Source: Planctomycetota bacterium (GTDB lineage Bacteria > Planctomycetota > UBA1135 > GCA-002686595). Taken from it: a stretch of DNA of 64,000 bases. Where the stretch lies: assembly GCA_016714045.1 (NCBI GenBank), contig JADJNY010000015.1, positions 62,001-126,000 of the forward strand, written 5' to 3'. The notes beneath the pieces are model-generated. The model searched no databases. It had not been told where the DNA came from and saw only the letters and a program-made list of their open reading frames with translations. Shown here one piece after another: positions 53,795 through 62,608 of the stretch (position 1 is its first letter; every line of letters begins with the position of its first letter). A program made the position numbers and the translations under genes.

Positions 53795-53844
53795 GGTAGC
53801 GCCGGGGGTGTCCACCGAGAGAGACGGACGCCCACGGCGCCGGT

Positions 53845-54345
53845 TCAGGCCGGGTAGTACTGCATTCCGCGCCGCTGCCCGGTCGTGCGCACCTTCCGCT
53901 CCTCGATCAGCCGGTGCATGACGGGCCGCATCGAGGTGCTGTCCGTGCCCAACGCCTCGGAGAGCTGCTCGCCGCGCAGTCCCGGGTGCTGGGTCACGTA
54001 CTGGAGGAGCCGCGCCGCGTCCACGCTGCCGCCGGAGCCGCGCGGAGCACGCTGCGCTCCGCCCGACCGCTGGGCCGGAGCGGAGCCGCCGCCGAGCGAC
54101 AGCACCGCGGCGAGGTTCGCCCGCGCGTCGGAGAGGACGCGCCGCGTCGCCTGGTCCTGCGACGCGCCGAGCGCTTTGTCGACTGAGCGGAGGGCAGCGC
54201 TCACGTGGCGGAGCGCCGGGTCCTTTTTCGCTTTCTTGCGCTCCGCGCGCGCCTTGAGCTCGGCAATGCGAGCTTCCAATTCGGCGATACGCTGTTCTTC
54301 CGAACGCCGCTCGCGCGGCTTCGGTTCGTTTTTCGCTTTGGCCAT
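53845..54345 (-). CDS. Winged-helix DNA-binding protein with coiled-coil N-terminus
   Basis: This 166-residue basic protein starts 'MAKAKNEPKPRERRSEEQ' and has a coiled coil ('RIAELEARIAELKARAERKKAKKD'). An Ala/Gly-rich linker leads to a C-terminal winged-helix-like domain ('DAARLLQYVTQHPGLRGEQLSEALGTDSTSMRPVMHRLIEERKVRTTGQRRGMQYYPA'). The last 60 residues closely match those of the next gene upstream, so the two are paralogues. The coiled coil suggests it dimerises or forms filaments, and a nucleoid-associated role is plausible. It follows its paralogue by 10 bases. Confidence 0.7.
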   Translation of the reverse strand: MAKAKNEPKPRERRSEEQRIAELEARIAELKARAERKKAKKDPALRHVSAALRSVDKALGASQDQATRRVLSDARANLAAVLSLGGGSAPAQRSGGAQRAPRGSGGSVDAARLLQYVTQHPGLRGEQLSEALGTDSTSMRPVMHRLIEERKVRTTGQRRGMQYYPA

Positions 54346-54355
54346 GTTCGGAGAA

Positions 54356-54757
54356 TCAGGCGGGGAAGTAGGTCGTCCCGCGACGCTGACCCTTGGTCTT
54401 GACCTTCTTGTCGGCAATCAGGCGCTGAACGGGCAGCCGCATCGTCTTGACGTCGGTCTTCAGGGCCTTGGCGATCTGTTCGCCGCGCTGACCGGGGTTC
54501 TGCTGGATGTAGGCGTAGACCGTCGCGCCAAACTGTTCGACCTGCTCGGTGGAGCGCTTCCCGCCGAATTTCGGCGCGCGAGCGGTCTTGCCCATCCGCA
54601 CGACGCGCACGCTTCGGGCCGGGTTCGCCGCGGCGTCGTCGCCCAAGGCTGCGCGCAATTGCTGGAGGGTGGTGCGGCGGACGAGCTGGGTCAGCTCCGT
54701 TGCAAACGACTCGACCAGCGTCTGGATCTCGGAGTGTGCCTGTGTGGGACGTGCCAT
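54356..54757 (-). CDS. Winged-helix DNA-binding protein, nucleoid-associated type
   Basis: This 133-residue protein has an N-terminal helical region ('HSEIQTLVESFATELTQLVRRTTLQQLRAALG') of the kind used for oligomerisation. A basic linker leads to a C-terminal winged-helix-like domain ('YIQQNPGQRGEQIAKALKTDVKTMRLPVQRLIADKKVKTKGQRRGTTYFPA'). It is paralogous to the downstream gene in the DNA-binding part only. Similar small proteins occur in planctomycetes and myxobacteria as presumed chromatin or MarR-like factors; I cannot name the exact family. It is the first gene of a two-gene unit with a relatively AT-rich upstream region. Confidence 0.7.
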   Translation of the reverse strand: MARPTQAHSEIQTLVESFATELTQLVRRTTLQQLRAALGDDAAANPARSVRVVRMGKTARAPKFGGKRSTEQVEQFGATVYAYIQQNPGQRGEQIAKALKTDVKTMRLPVQRLIADKKVKTKGQRRGTTYFPA

Positions 54758-55095
54758 GATTCGATTCTCGACTTTCAATGAGGGATTGCGCGAGCGCGTT
54801 TGGACATTAGGGCGTTTTCGATTCCGTATTTCAAGACATCTCGCCGCGTTCCTCGACACGACATGTCTTTTCGCATCATGGCTCGTCAATCGGCTTCGGG
54901 CCCCGCCGCAAAACGACGAAAAGGCCTTCTCGAGACCGGACGCACCTCACAGAGGCCGATCCGAGCACCACCTGCGCGCGCGACGCGCTCGCACCCCGTC
55001 TCGCCCCTCGCAGGATCCCATGCTGCGATCGGCGACCGTCGTCGCCAACCGGTCCAGGGCCGCGGGATTCGCTCGGAAGGCCCCGACGAAGGCCC
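54758..55095 (-). promoter_or_regulatory. Spacer with possible promoter for the winged-helix pair
   Basis: The part 54758-54900 is clearly AT-richer than the surroundings. On the minus strand a TTGAAA / TAATGT pair with about 19-base spacing lies near 54802-54832, but the spacing is long. No gene was seen. The rest (54900-55095) is the downstream region of the dapA-like gene. Confidence 0.35.
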
Positions 55096-55999
55096 CTACC
55101 GTCGCGTCGCCAGCGCGTGCGCGATCGTGCGCTCGACCTCGGTGCGCGCGGCGCCCTCGGGGTGCAGGCGCGGCGGACGCACGGCGGGACCGCCGCTCCC
55201 CGTCCGACCGACCCCGGCCTGGACGAGCTTGATCAACTGCACGAAGTCGAACGTCGTGTCCATCCGCAGGAGCGGCAGGAACCAGTGGTAGAGCTCTTCC
55301 GCCTCCGCCCGCTTCCCCGCACGCGCGAGATCGAAGAGCCGCACCGACTCCTCCGGGAACGCGTTCACGAGGCCCGCGATCCAACCCTCCGCGCCCGCGG
55401 CGACGCCCTCGACGAGCAGGTCGTCGACCCCGACGAGGATCGCGAGCCGGTCGCCGAGTACTTCGCGCAGCCCCGTCACGCGGCGCACGTCGGCGCTCGA
55501 CTCCTTGATCGCGTGCAGGTTCGCGTGCGCGCGCGCGAGCTCCGCGACCTGGGCCGGGAGCACGTCCGTCCCGTACGCGATCGGGTTGTTGTAGAGCATG
55601 CACGAGAGCGGCGTCGCGGCGATCACCGCGTCGAAGTGGGCCTTCGTCTCGCGCCACGTGCCCTTGTACACGTACGGCGGGAGCACCATCAGGCCCGTGC
55701 AGCCGTCGGCCTGCGCCGCGCGCGCGAGCTCGACCGCCTCCTTCGTGCTCGCGGACGCGATCGCGGCGAGCGGGAAGGCGCCCGGCGCGACCGCGCGGAC
55801 CATCGCGCGCCACAGCGCGCTTCTCGTCGAACGAGAGCACGGAGCCCTCGCCGAGCGAGCCCGGCGTCACGATGCCGCGACAACCGGCCGCGATCATCCA
55901 GCGCGCGTGCTCCGCGAAGAACTCGAGGTCGATCGACAGGTCGTCGCGGAAGGGGGTCGTGATCGCCGGGAGGACCCCGGCCCAGTCGCTGCGCTTCAT
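55096..55999 (-). CDS. DapA-family pyrroline-4-hydroxy-2-carboxylate deaminase, frameshifted
   Basis: This dihydrodipicolinate synthase-family enzyme is probably the deaminase that turns 1-pyrroline-4-hydroxy-2-carboxylate into alpha-ketoglutarate semialdehyde, judging from the operon. The N-terminus 'VLPAITTPFRDDLSIDLEFF' and 'GIVTPGSLGEGSVLSFDEKRA' is in one frame. Near 55820 the frame shifts, and 'LWRAMVRAVAPGAFPLAAIA' continues in another, as if two bases were lost (or one added) in a CGCG run. The Schiff-base lysine ('AIKESSADV') and catalytic Tyr ('MLYNNPIAYG') are intact. The total would be about 300 residues, the normal size. It is the last gene of the hydroxyproline operon. Confidence 0.82.
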
Positions 56000-56035
56000 C
56001 GTCGTCTCCGTGGTGCGTCGTGTCCGGACGCGCTC

Positions 56036-57637
56036 CTACTGCGGTGTTTCCATCGGCGCGGCGAGCGCGTCGAGCGTCACCGGCGCGAGCGGCGCGCGCA
56101 CGTCGCGCGCGGTCCGCCCGTCCAGGAATTCGAGCGCCGGACCGCACACGCGACCCTGGCACGCGCCCATGCCGGCGCGCGTCTGGAGCTTGCTCGTGCG
56201 CCACGCGAACGCAGCGGCATCCGCGGCCCCGCCGCGCGCGCCAGCGTCGCGAACGTCCGCGTCGACACCGCGCGCGAGCTCCGTCGCGCGCGCGACTTCT
56301 CCGCACGTCACGTCCTCGCAGCGGCACGCGATCGTCTCCGGGCGCGCGAGCGTGCGCAGCTCCGCGCGCGGCGCGAACGCGCGCTCGATGCGGTCGGCGA
56401 AGGCGAGCTCGCGCTCGCGCGCGCCCGCCAGCCGCCGCGCGGGCTCGAGGTCGCCGGCAGCGGACGCGCCCGCGATCTCGCCCTCGAGCCGCGCCTTGTC
56501 CTTGCCGCCGATGCCCGTGCACTCGCCCGCCGCGAAGATCCACGCGACGCTCGTGCGCTGCTCCGCGTCGACGCGCACGCGCCGCCCGTCGAGCGCGCAC
56601 CCGAGCGCCGCCGCGAGCCGCCCGTTCGGCACGAGACCGAACCCGACGCCCGCGTAGTCGCACTCGAGCGTCTCGAGCCCGCGCGCGCCGCGCAACACGA
56701 TCGCGGAGAGCCGCTCGCCCCCCACCGCCTCGACCGGCCACGCGCTCGTGCGCAGCTTCGCGAGCGCGCCCGCGAACCCGAAGGCCTGGGCGAGCTTCGC
56801 GGGGCGGGCGGCGAGCGCGACACCGAAGCGCGCGAGGTTCGCGCGCGGCGCTTGCTCGGCGACGGCGAGCACGCTGGCACCCTTGCGCGCGACGACGTCG
56901 GCCACCGCGAGCAGGAGCGGTCCGCTGCCCGCGAGCACGACGCGCTTCCCCGCGAGCTCGAGCCCGCCCTTCGCGAGCGCCTGCAAACCACCGAGGCCGA
57001 GCACGTTCGGCAGCGTCCAACCGGGGAACGGCAGGAGGAGCTCCGTCGCGCCCGTCGCGAGCACGAGCGCGTCGAAGCGCACGTCGAGGACCTCGTCGCG
57101 CGATGCGAGCCGCAGACGGCGCTCGCCGAGCGGCAGCACGACGCTCGTTTCGGTGCGCACGTCGACCTTCGCGCTCACGGCCGCGCGCGCACGTGCGCTC
57201 TCCGGCCCGCGGTCCGCGCGCCAGATCTGACCGCCGAGACCCGGGTTCTCGTCGACGAGGACGACGCGCTTCCCGCGCCGCGCGGCGTGCTCCGCGGCCG
57301 CGAGCCCGGCGGGCCCCGCGCCGACGACGAGCACGTCGCATGCGATGCGTCGATGCGCGCGCGGCGGCGCGTCGGCCGAGCGCGCGCTCGCGCCGCGCGT
57401 CGCTACGCGCGAGACGCTCGCCACGGTGTGCAGGCACGCACGCTCCTGCTCGGCGCCGTCGATCGTGCAACGACATTCGTAGCAGGAGCCCATCCCGCAC
57501 ACGGGCCCGCGCGCTTCGCCGTGCGCGGAGCGGCGGAGCACGTGCGCGCCGCTCGACGCGAGCGCGGCCGCGAGCGTGCTCGCCGCGTCGAGCTCGACGC
57601 GCTTCCCGTCGACGTCGATCGCGCGCCGTTCAGCCAC
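56036..57637 (-). CDS. Fused 2Fe-2S / FAD-NAD(P) oxidoreductase subunit of D-hydroxyproline dehydrogenase
   Basis: This 533-residue protein starts with a plant-type 2Fe-2S domain ('PVCGMGSCYECRCTIDG ... RACLHTV', residues about 10-75). It continues with a pyridine nucleotide-disulfide oxidoreductase domain ('CDVLVVGAGPAGLAAAEHAARRGKRVVLVDEN') and ends with a BFD-like Cys4 region ('CRCEDVTCGEV ... GACQGRVCGP'). The order equals HcnA plus HcnB or LhpE plus LhpA-like proteins in one chain. With the adjacent DAO-type flavoprotein it would oxidise cis-4-hydroxy-D-proline. Its start overlaps the DAO gene end by 8 bases. Confidence 0.85.
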   Translation of the reverse strand: MAERRAIDVDGKRVELDAASTLAAALASSGAHVLRRSAHGEARGPVCGMGSCYECRCTIDGAEQERACLHTVASVSRVATRGASARSADAPPRAHRRIACDVLVVGAGPAGLAAAEHAARRGKRVVLVDENPGLGGQIWRADRGPESARARAAVSAKVDVRTETSVVLPLGERRLRLASRDEVLDVRFDALVLATGATELLLPFPGWTLPNVLGLGGLQALAKGGLELAGKRVVLAGSGPLLLAVADVVARKGASVLAVAEQAPRANLARFGVALAARPAKLAQAFGFAGALAKLRTSAWPVEAVGGERLSAIVLRGARGLETLECDYAGVGFGLVPNGRLAAALGCALDGRRVRVDAEQRTSVAWIFAAGECTGIGGKDKARLEGEIAGASAAGDLEPARRLAGARERELAFADRIERAFAPRAELRTLARPETIACRCEDVTCGEVARATELARGVDADVRDAGARGGAADAAAFAWRTSKLQTRAGMGACQGRVCGPALEFLDGRTARDVRAPLAPVTLDALAAPMETPQ

Positions 57638-58745
57638 GCTTCGCCTCCTGGAATCGCTCGATGCGATACGGTGCAGGATCGAGCACGCCGCGCCGGCCGC
57701 TCGCGAGCTCCGCGACGAGCTCCGCCGTGCCCGTCGACGCGGTGATGCCGAGCCCTTCGTGCCCCGCCGCGACGAACACGCCGCTCGCGCCGGGCACCGG
57801 ACCGATCACGGGCAGCCCGTCCGGCGTCGTCGCGCGCAAGCCCGTCCACGCGCGGATCGCGCGCAGGCGCGCGAGGCTCGGCAGGAACTCCGTCGCGCGC
57901 GCGACGACCTTCGCGAGCATGCGCGGCTCGACCGCGGGGTCCTCGACGTCGAACTGGCGCGACGAGCCGACGAGCACCTGTCCGTTCGGACGCGCGAGCA
58001 CGTTGCACGCGACGGACTCGAGGCCCGCGCCGTGCGCGTTCTTGATGTAGCCGAGCTCGACGATCTCGTGCCGGCAGAAGCCTGGGTGACGGTCGGTGAT
58101 GACGAGGTGGCCCTTGCGCGCGCGCAGCGGGAGTCCGCGCACGAGCGCGCGGGTCTCGAGGCCCGCCGCGAGCACGATCACGTCTGCTTCGAGCACCGTT
58201 CCGTCCGCGAGCCGCGCGCGCCCGCTCTCGACGGACACGACCGGCGCGCGGCGCACGTGGCGCTCGTGCGTCGCGCCCGCGCGTTCGAGGAACCACGCCG
58301 CGGCCGCGGGCGGGTACACGATGCCGTCCTCGGTGAGGCGCAACCCGCCGAGCAATCCGCCGCGCAAGTTCGGTTCGAGGCGCGCGAGCGCGGCGCCATC
58401 GAGCAGCTCCGCCGCGACGCCCGCCGCGGCGAGACGCGCGCGCTTTCGCTCCGCCTCCGCCAGCTCGTCCTCGTCCGCCGCGACCCATAGCGTGCCGCAG
58501 GCGGCGTGGTCGACGCTCGTCGAGAGCGACGGCGCGAGCTCGTCCCACAGGATGCGCGAGCGCAGCGTGAGCGCGAACTCCGCTGGCGGATCGTCCATGA
58601 CGAGGATGTGGCCCATCCCGGCGCCCGTCGCGACGGATCCGACGGGGCGGTGGTCGACGACCGTGACGACGAAGCCGTCGCGCGCGAGCCGCTCCGCGCA
58701 CGCCGCGCCGACGATGCCGGCGCCGACGACGAGCGCGCGTTTCAT
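57630..58745 (-). CDS. DAO-family FAD oxidoreductase, D-hydroxyproline dehydrogenase subunit
   Basis: This 371-residue flavoprotein begins 'MKRALVVGAGIVGAACAERLARDGFVVTVVD' (FAD-binding GxGxxG). A DAO fold follows ('LRARKGHLVITDRHPGF', 'WTGLRATTPDGLPVIGPVPGASGVFVAAGHEGLGITAS'). It is the HcnC/LhpB-like catalytic subunit that removes hydride from the D-amino acid ring. Its neighbours, an epimerase upstream and the 2Fe-2S/FAD subunit overlapping downstream, make hydroxyproline the most likely substrate. Sarcosine or glycine oxidase activity cannot be excluded from sequence alone. Confidence 0.83.
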   Translation of the reverse strand: MKRALVVGAGIVGAACAERLARDGFVVTVVDHRPVGSVATGAGMGHILVMDDPPAEFALTLRSRILWDELAPSLSTSVDHAACGTLWVAADEDELAEAERKRARLAAAGVAAELLDGAALARLEPNLRGGLLGGLRLTEDGIVYPPAAAAWFLERAGATHERHVRRAPVVSVESGRARLADGTVLEADVIVLAAGLETRALVRGLPLRARKGHLVITDRHPGFCRHEIVELGYIKNAHGAGLESVACNVLARPNGQVLVGSSRQFDVEDPAVEPRMLAKVVARATEFLPSLARLRAIRAWTGLRATTPDGLPVIGPVPGASGVFVAAGHEGLGITASTGTAELVAELASGRRGVLDPAPYRIERFQEAKRG

Positions 58746-58851
58746 GCGCGGGGCTCCTGCGCGCGGCGGAATCCGCACGCGCGACGCACGACACGGCGTT
58801 CGCGTTCGTGTGCGCGATCCGAGTCGAAACGCTCGAGATCGAGCGCGCGCT

Positions 58852-59820
58852 TCATGCGCGAATCCCCTCGCGGAACGGATCGCGTGGATCGAACAGGAGC
58901 GTGCTCTCCGCCGTCACGAACGCGGTGCCGGAGATCGTCGGCAAGACGCGCGCGCCGTCGACCTTCGCGCGCGCGACGAAGCGACTGCCGAGGATGCTCT
59001 CCTGCCGCCATTCGGCGCCGGGCGCCAGCTTCCCGTCGGCGACGAGGCACGCGACCTTGGCGCTCGTGCCCGTGCCGCACGGCGAGCGGTCGTAGGCCTT
59101 CCCCGGGCACAGGACGAAGTTGCGCGAGTCGCAGTCCGCGCGCTGTGGCGCTCCGAACAGCTCGACGTGGTCGATCACGCCGCCGCCGAGATCCGTCGCG
59201 CCCGCGACGCCCGCGCGCTCGAGCGCTCGGCGGATCGCCCACGACACGTTCGTCAATCGCTCGAGGTTCGCGAGCGCGAGCTCTTCCCCGTGGTCGTCGA
59301 CGAGGAAGAACCAGTTGCCGCCCCACGCGACGTCGCCGTGCACGCGGCGCCGCTGGCCGTCGAGCTCGTACTCGACCGCGACGCCCTTCGCGTGCCGGAA
59401 CGACGCCACGTTGTCGATCGCGATCGAGCCGTCGGCGCCGAGCTCGATCGCGACGTCGCCGACCGGTGTCTCGACGACGTGGCGTCCCGCGCCGATGCGC
59501 CCCAGGTGCGCGAGCGTCGCCGCGAGCCCGATCGTGCCGTGCCCGCACGCGTTCAGGAGCCCGACGTTGTTGAAGAAGATCACGCCGCACGCGGAGCGCG
59601 CGCTCTTCGGCGGCACGACGAGCGCGCCGACGAGCGCGTCGTGCCCGCGCGGCTCGCACACGACGGCGGAGCGGAACGCATCGAAGCGCTCGCGGAAGAC
59701 GCGGGCCTGCTCGGCGACGGTGCCGCCGCCGAGGTCGGGCGCGCCGTCGAGGACGACGCGCGTCGGCTCGCCCTCGGTGTGCGAGTCGATCACGCGCACG
59801 CTGTGCGGGAGCGCGCTCAT
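58852..59820 (-). CDS. 4-hydroxyproline 2-epimerase (proline racemase family)
   Basis: This 322-residue enzyme is of the proline racemase family. Both catalytic cysteines are present, in 'NACGHGTIG' and 'DRSPCGTGTSAK', which excludes the dehydratase branch, where one is threonine. It converts trans-4-hydroxy-L-proline to cis-4-hydroxy-D-proline. The start was chosen at 'MSALPHSVRVIDSHTEGEPTR', the usual N-terminus. The operon with D-hydroxyproline dehydrogenase, deaminase and semialdehyde dehydrogenase supports hydroxyproline rather than proline as substrate. Confidence 0.9.
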   Translation of the reverse strand: MSALPHSVRVIDSHTEGEPTRVVLDGAPDLGGGTVAEQARVFRERFDAFRSAVVCEPRGHDALVGALVVPPKSARSACGVIFFNNVGLLNACGHGTIGLAATLAHLGRIGAGRHVVETPVGDVAIELGADGSIAIDNVASFRHAKGVAVEYELDGQRRRVHGDVAWGGNWFFLVDDHGEELALANLERLTNVSWAIRRALERAGVAGATDLGGGVIDHVELFGAPQRADCDSRNFVLCPGKAYDRSPCGTGTSAKVACLVADGKLAPGAEWRQESILGSRFVARAKVDGARVLPTISGTAFVTAESTLLFDPRDPFREGIRA

Positions 59821-59866
59821 GCGGTCCTCCGCGCGCAACGTCCCTTCGACATCCCGTCGCGGCCGC

Positions 59867-61585
59867 TCACGACGCGCTCCGTTCCGGCGCGGCGCGCCAA
59901 CGGCCGTCGACGAGGCGCGCGATCCCGCGCGGGTTCGCTTCGCAGAGTTCCTCGGGCAGGAGCTCGTCGGGCACGTTCTGGAACGCGACAGGCCGGCACC
60001 AGCGCCGGATCGCGCGCGCGCCGACGCTCGTCGAGTCGGGCCGCGTGCACGCGGGGAACGGGCCCGAGTGCACCATCGCCGCGCACACCTCGACGCCCGT
60101 CGGCACGCCGTCGTGCACGACGCGGCCCGCGACGCGCGCGAGGAGCGGCAGGAGCTCGCGCGCGAGCGCGCGGTCCGCTTCGGCGCTCCACACGGTCGCC
60201 GTGAGCGAGCCGGGCACGCGTTGGACGGCGTCCTGCAGCTCGCGCTCGTTCGCGCAGAGCACGACGATCGCGGAGGGCCCGAAGCACTCCTCGAGCAGCG
60301 CGGGCTCGCGCTCGAACGAAGCGAGGTCCGCGCGCAGGAGCTTCGGACGCGCGCCGGCGTCGGTCGCGCCCGAGGAAGACGCGCCGCCGGAAAACGCGCT
60401 CGAAGCGGACCCGCCCGCGGAGCTCGCGCTCGCGGCCGAGCCTGCGCGCGGGGTGTGCGTCCCGCTCACGGCCGACGCACCGACGCGCTCGACACCCGCG
60501 ATCCGCGCGAGGGCCTCCGTGCGCTCCTCCCACGCCGCGCGGTGCGCGCGCGACAACATCGCGTGCGGCGCCGCCGCGTCGAGCGCCTTCGCGAGCTCCA
60601 CGACGAGCGCCTCCGCGTCCGCGCCCTCGACGGCGAAGAGGAGTCCCGGCCGCGTGCAGAGCTGCCCCGCCGAGCCCGCGATCGACGAAGCGAACGCGCT
60701 GACGATCGCCGCGCGCTTCTCGCGCACCGCGCCGGGGAGCAGGAACACGGGGTTCACGCTGCCCATCTCCGCGAAGACGGGGATCGGCCGTGCGCGCATC
60801 GACGCCGCGCGCGCGAGCGCCGTCCCGCCCGCGAACGAGCCCGTGAAGCCGACCGCTTCGAGCGCGTCGTGGCGCACGAGCTCGAGCCCGACCGCGACGT
60901 CGCGCGCGCCGCCCGCCTGCAGGAACGCGAAGGCACCCGCGGGGAGCGCGCACTCGCGCAGCGCGTCGACGATCGCACGCGCGGCGAGCTCGCCCGTGCC
61001 GGGATGCAGCGGATGGCCCTTCACGACGACGGGACACCCCGCCGCGAGCGCGGAAGCGGTGTCGCCGCCCGCGACGGAGAACGCGAGCGGGAAATTGCTC
61101 GCGCCGAAGACCGCGACGGGCCCGAGCGGAAGCGAGAGCGTGCGCACGTCGGGCTTGGGCAGCGGCGCGCGCGTGGGATCGGCATGATCGATCACCGCGT
61201 CGACCCAGCTCCCTTCGCGCACGAGCGCCGCGAAGGAGCGCAGCTGGTTCGTCGTGCGCGCGAGCTCGCCCTCGAGCCGCGGCCGCGCGAGGCCGGTCTC
61301 CGCCATCGCGCGCTCGACGAGTCCTCCGCCGCGCTCGGCGAGCAGCGCCGCGATGCGCTCGAGCAACCGCGCGCGCGCCTCGGGCGGCGTCGCGCGGAAC
61401 GCGGGGAACGCGTCCTTCGCCGCGGCGGCCGCGCGGTCGACGTCGCGCTCGGGCGCCGCGAAGAACTCGGGGAGGAGCTCGCGCCCGTCCGCCGCCGCGC
61501 GCGCGCGAAAGCGCGGAGCGCCCGCCGAGTCGGTCGGCGCGCCGAGGATCCAGGACGTGCCGTGGAGCGTCGCGTTCGTGGTCAT
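59867..61585 (-). CDS. Alpha-ketoglutaric semialdehyde dehydrogenase (ALDH family) with low-complexity insert
   Basis: This 572-residue NAD(P)-dependent aldehyde dehydrogenase of the 2,5-dioxovalerate type would produce alpha-ketoglutarate as the last step of hydroxyproline breakdown. Visible motifs are 'VAVFGASNFPLAFSVAGGDTASALAAGCPVVVKGHPLHP', 'AVGFTGSFAGG', the glutamate in 'FAEMGSVNPVFLLP' and the nucleophile cysteine in 'GQLCTRPG'. A Ser/Ala/Gly-rich stretch of about 35 residues (around 370-400) interrupts the domain after 'VSGTHTP' and before 'LLRADLASF'; this is not usual in the family. It is the first gene of the operon and is divergent from the PAS/AraC regulator. Confidence 0.88.
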   Translation of the reverse strand: MTTNATLHGTSWILGAPTDSAGAPRFRARAAADGRELLPEFFAAPERDVDRAAAAAKDAFPAFRATPPEARARLLERIAALLAERGGGLVERAMAETGLARPRLEGELARTTNQLRSFAALVREGSWVDAVIDHADPTRAPLPKPDVRTLSLPLGPVAVFGASNFPLAFSVAGGDTASALAAGCPVVVKGHPLHPGTGELAARAIVDALRECALPAGAFAFLQAGGARDVAVGLELVRHDALEAVGFTGSFAGGTALARAASMRARPIPVFAEMGSVNPVFLLPGAVREKRAAIVSAFASSIAGSAGQLCTRPGLLFAVEGADAEALVVELAKALDAAAPHAMLSRAHRAAWEERTEALARIAGVERVGASAVSGTHTPRAGSAASASSAGGSASSAFSGGASSSGATDAGARPKLLRADLASFEREPALLEECFGPSAIVVLCANERELQDAVQRVPGSLTATVWSAEADRALARELLPLLARVAGRVVHDGVPTGVEVCAAMVHSGPFPACTRPDSTSVGARAIRRWCRPVAFQNVPDELLPEELCEANPRGIARLVDGRWRAAPERSAS

Positions 61586-61643
61586 GCGTGGCGCGACACC
61601 TTAATGAGGAAGGGCCGCGGATGCGCCCCCCTTCGAGGGCAGA

Positions 61644-61704
61644 GACGCCAGAGTGCGCTCCGCCGCCCCTCTGGTCTTGCCCGGAGCGCGAGGCCAGACT
61701 GCGG
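61644..61704. promoter_or_regulatory. Direct repeat, possible AraC-type operator
   Basis: In the 137-base gap between the divergent ALDH and regulator genes, 61644-61658 and 61690-61704 agree in 12 of 15 bases (core GCCAGA followed by TGCG), about 46 bases apart. AraC-family regulators commonly bind direct repeats. An inverted pair, GCGCTCCG / CGGAGCGC, lies at 61655-61662 and 61682-61689. Confidence 0.4.
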
Positions 61705-61722
61705 AAGGAGCACATCCGAGGC

Positions 61723-62592
61723 ATGCCCCGCAGGTCGAGACCCACGAGGAGTGCGCGCGCCGTCCACCCGTCGCGCGCGAAGCAGACCGAACCGGCCGCG
61801 ACGGCGAAGGCGGAGCCGGCGCGCCGCTCCGCCGCGACCTCGCCCCACGCTCCCGCCGTGCGCGCGCTGCTCGAAACGCTCGGCGCGCCGTTCACCGCGG
61901 AGGAGCTCTTCGACGCGCAGAGCGACGTCGTCTACTTCGTGAAGGACGCCGCCGCGCGCTACGTCGTCGTCAACGCGGCGCTCGTCGAGCGCGTCGGCGC
62001 GCGCGCGAAAGCAGAACTCCTCGGCCGCCGCGCCGACGAGGTCTTCCCCGCGCCGTTCGGCGCGCGCTATCGAGCGCAGGACGAGCGCCTGCTCGCGACG
62101 GGCGAGGCGGTGCGCGGCGAACTCGAGCTCCACGTCTACCCCGGCGGACGTCACGGGTGGTGCATCACGCACAAGCTCCCGCTCGTCGACATGGCGGGCC
62201 GCGTGCGCGGGCTCGTCGGCACGTCGCGCGACCTCGGCACGAGCGCGGACGACGCGCAGTACGACGGCGTCGCGCGCGCGATCGAGCACGCGCGGGCGAA
62301 CCTGTCGCGCCCGCTGCCGCCGAGCACGCTCGCGCGCATCGCGCGCATCTCGCCGTACCGGCTCGATCAGCGGCTGCGCAGACTCTTCGGCGCGAGCACG
62401 AGCCAGTTCGTGCAACGCGAACGCCTCGACCGCGCGATGCGCCTCTTGCGCGACACGCGCACGCCGATCGCGGAGATCGCGCTGCGCGTCGGCTATGCCG
62501 ACCAGAGCTCGTTCACGCGCGTATTCAAACGCGCGGTCGGGACGTCGCCGGGGGCGTTTCGGGAGCTGCGGGCTTCAGGCCTTCCGAGCTAG
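61723..62592 (+). CDS. PAS-AraC family transcriptional regulator of the hydroxyproline operon
   Basis: This 289-residue regulator has a PAS-like sensor domain (about 45-185; 'LFDAQSDVVYFVKDAAARYVVVNAALVERVG', 'GRRADEVFPAPFGARYRAQDERLLATG', 'HGWCITHKLPL') and a C-terminal AraC-type double helix-turn-helix ('LARIARISPYRLDQRLRRLFG', 'IAEIALRVGYADQSSFTRVFKRAVGTSPGAFR'). Similar PAS-AraC proteins control hydroxyproline or related genes in other bacteria. It is transcribed away from the operon, so local control is likely. The start was set at the ATG with GGAAGGAG 12 bases upstream; an ATG at 61621-like positions is less likely. Confidence 0.85.
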   Translation: MPRRSRPTRSARAVHPSRAKQTEPAATAKAEPARRSAATSPHAPAVRALLETLGAPFTAEELFDAQSDVVYFVKDAAARYVVVNAALVERVGARAKAELLGRRADEVFPAPFGARYRAQDERLLATGEAVRGELELHVYPGGRHGWCITHKLPLVDMAGRVRGLVGTSRDLGTSADDAQYDGVARAIEHARANLSRPLPPSTLARIARISPYRLDQRLRRLFGASTSQFVQRERLDRAMRLLRDTRTPIAEIALRVGYADQSSFTRVFKRAVGTSPGAFRELRASGLPS

Positions 62593-62608
62593 AGGCGCGG
62601 GGTTCGAA

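Noticed and set aside
58852..59820. Trans-3-hydroxyproline dehydratase
   Set aside because: Both catalytic residues are cysteine (NACGHGT and SPCGTGT). The dehydratase has threonine in one of these positions.
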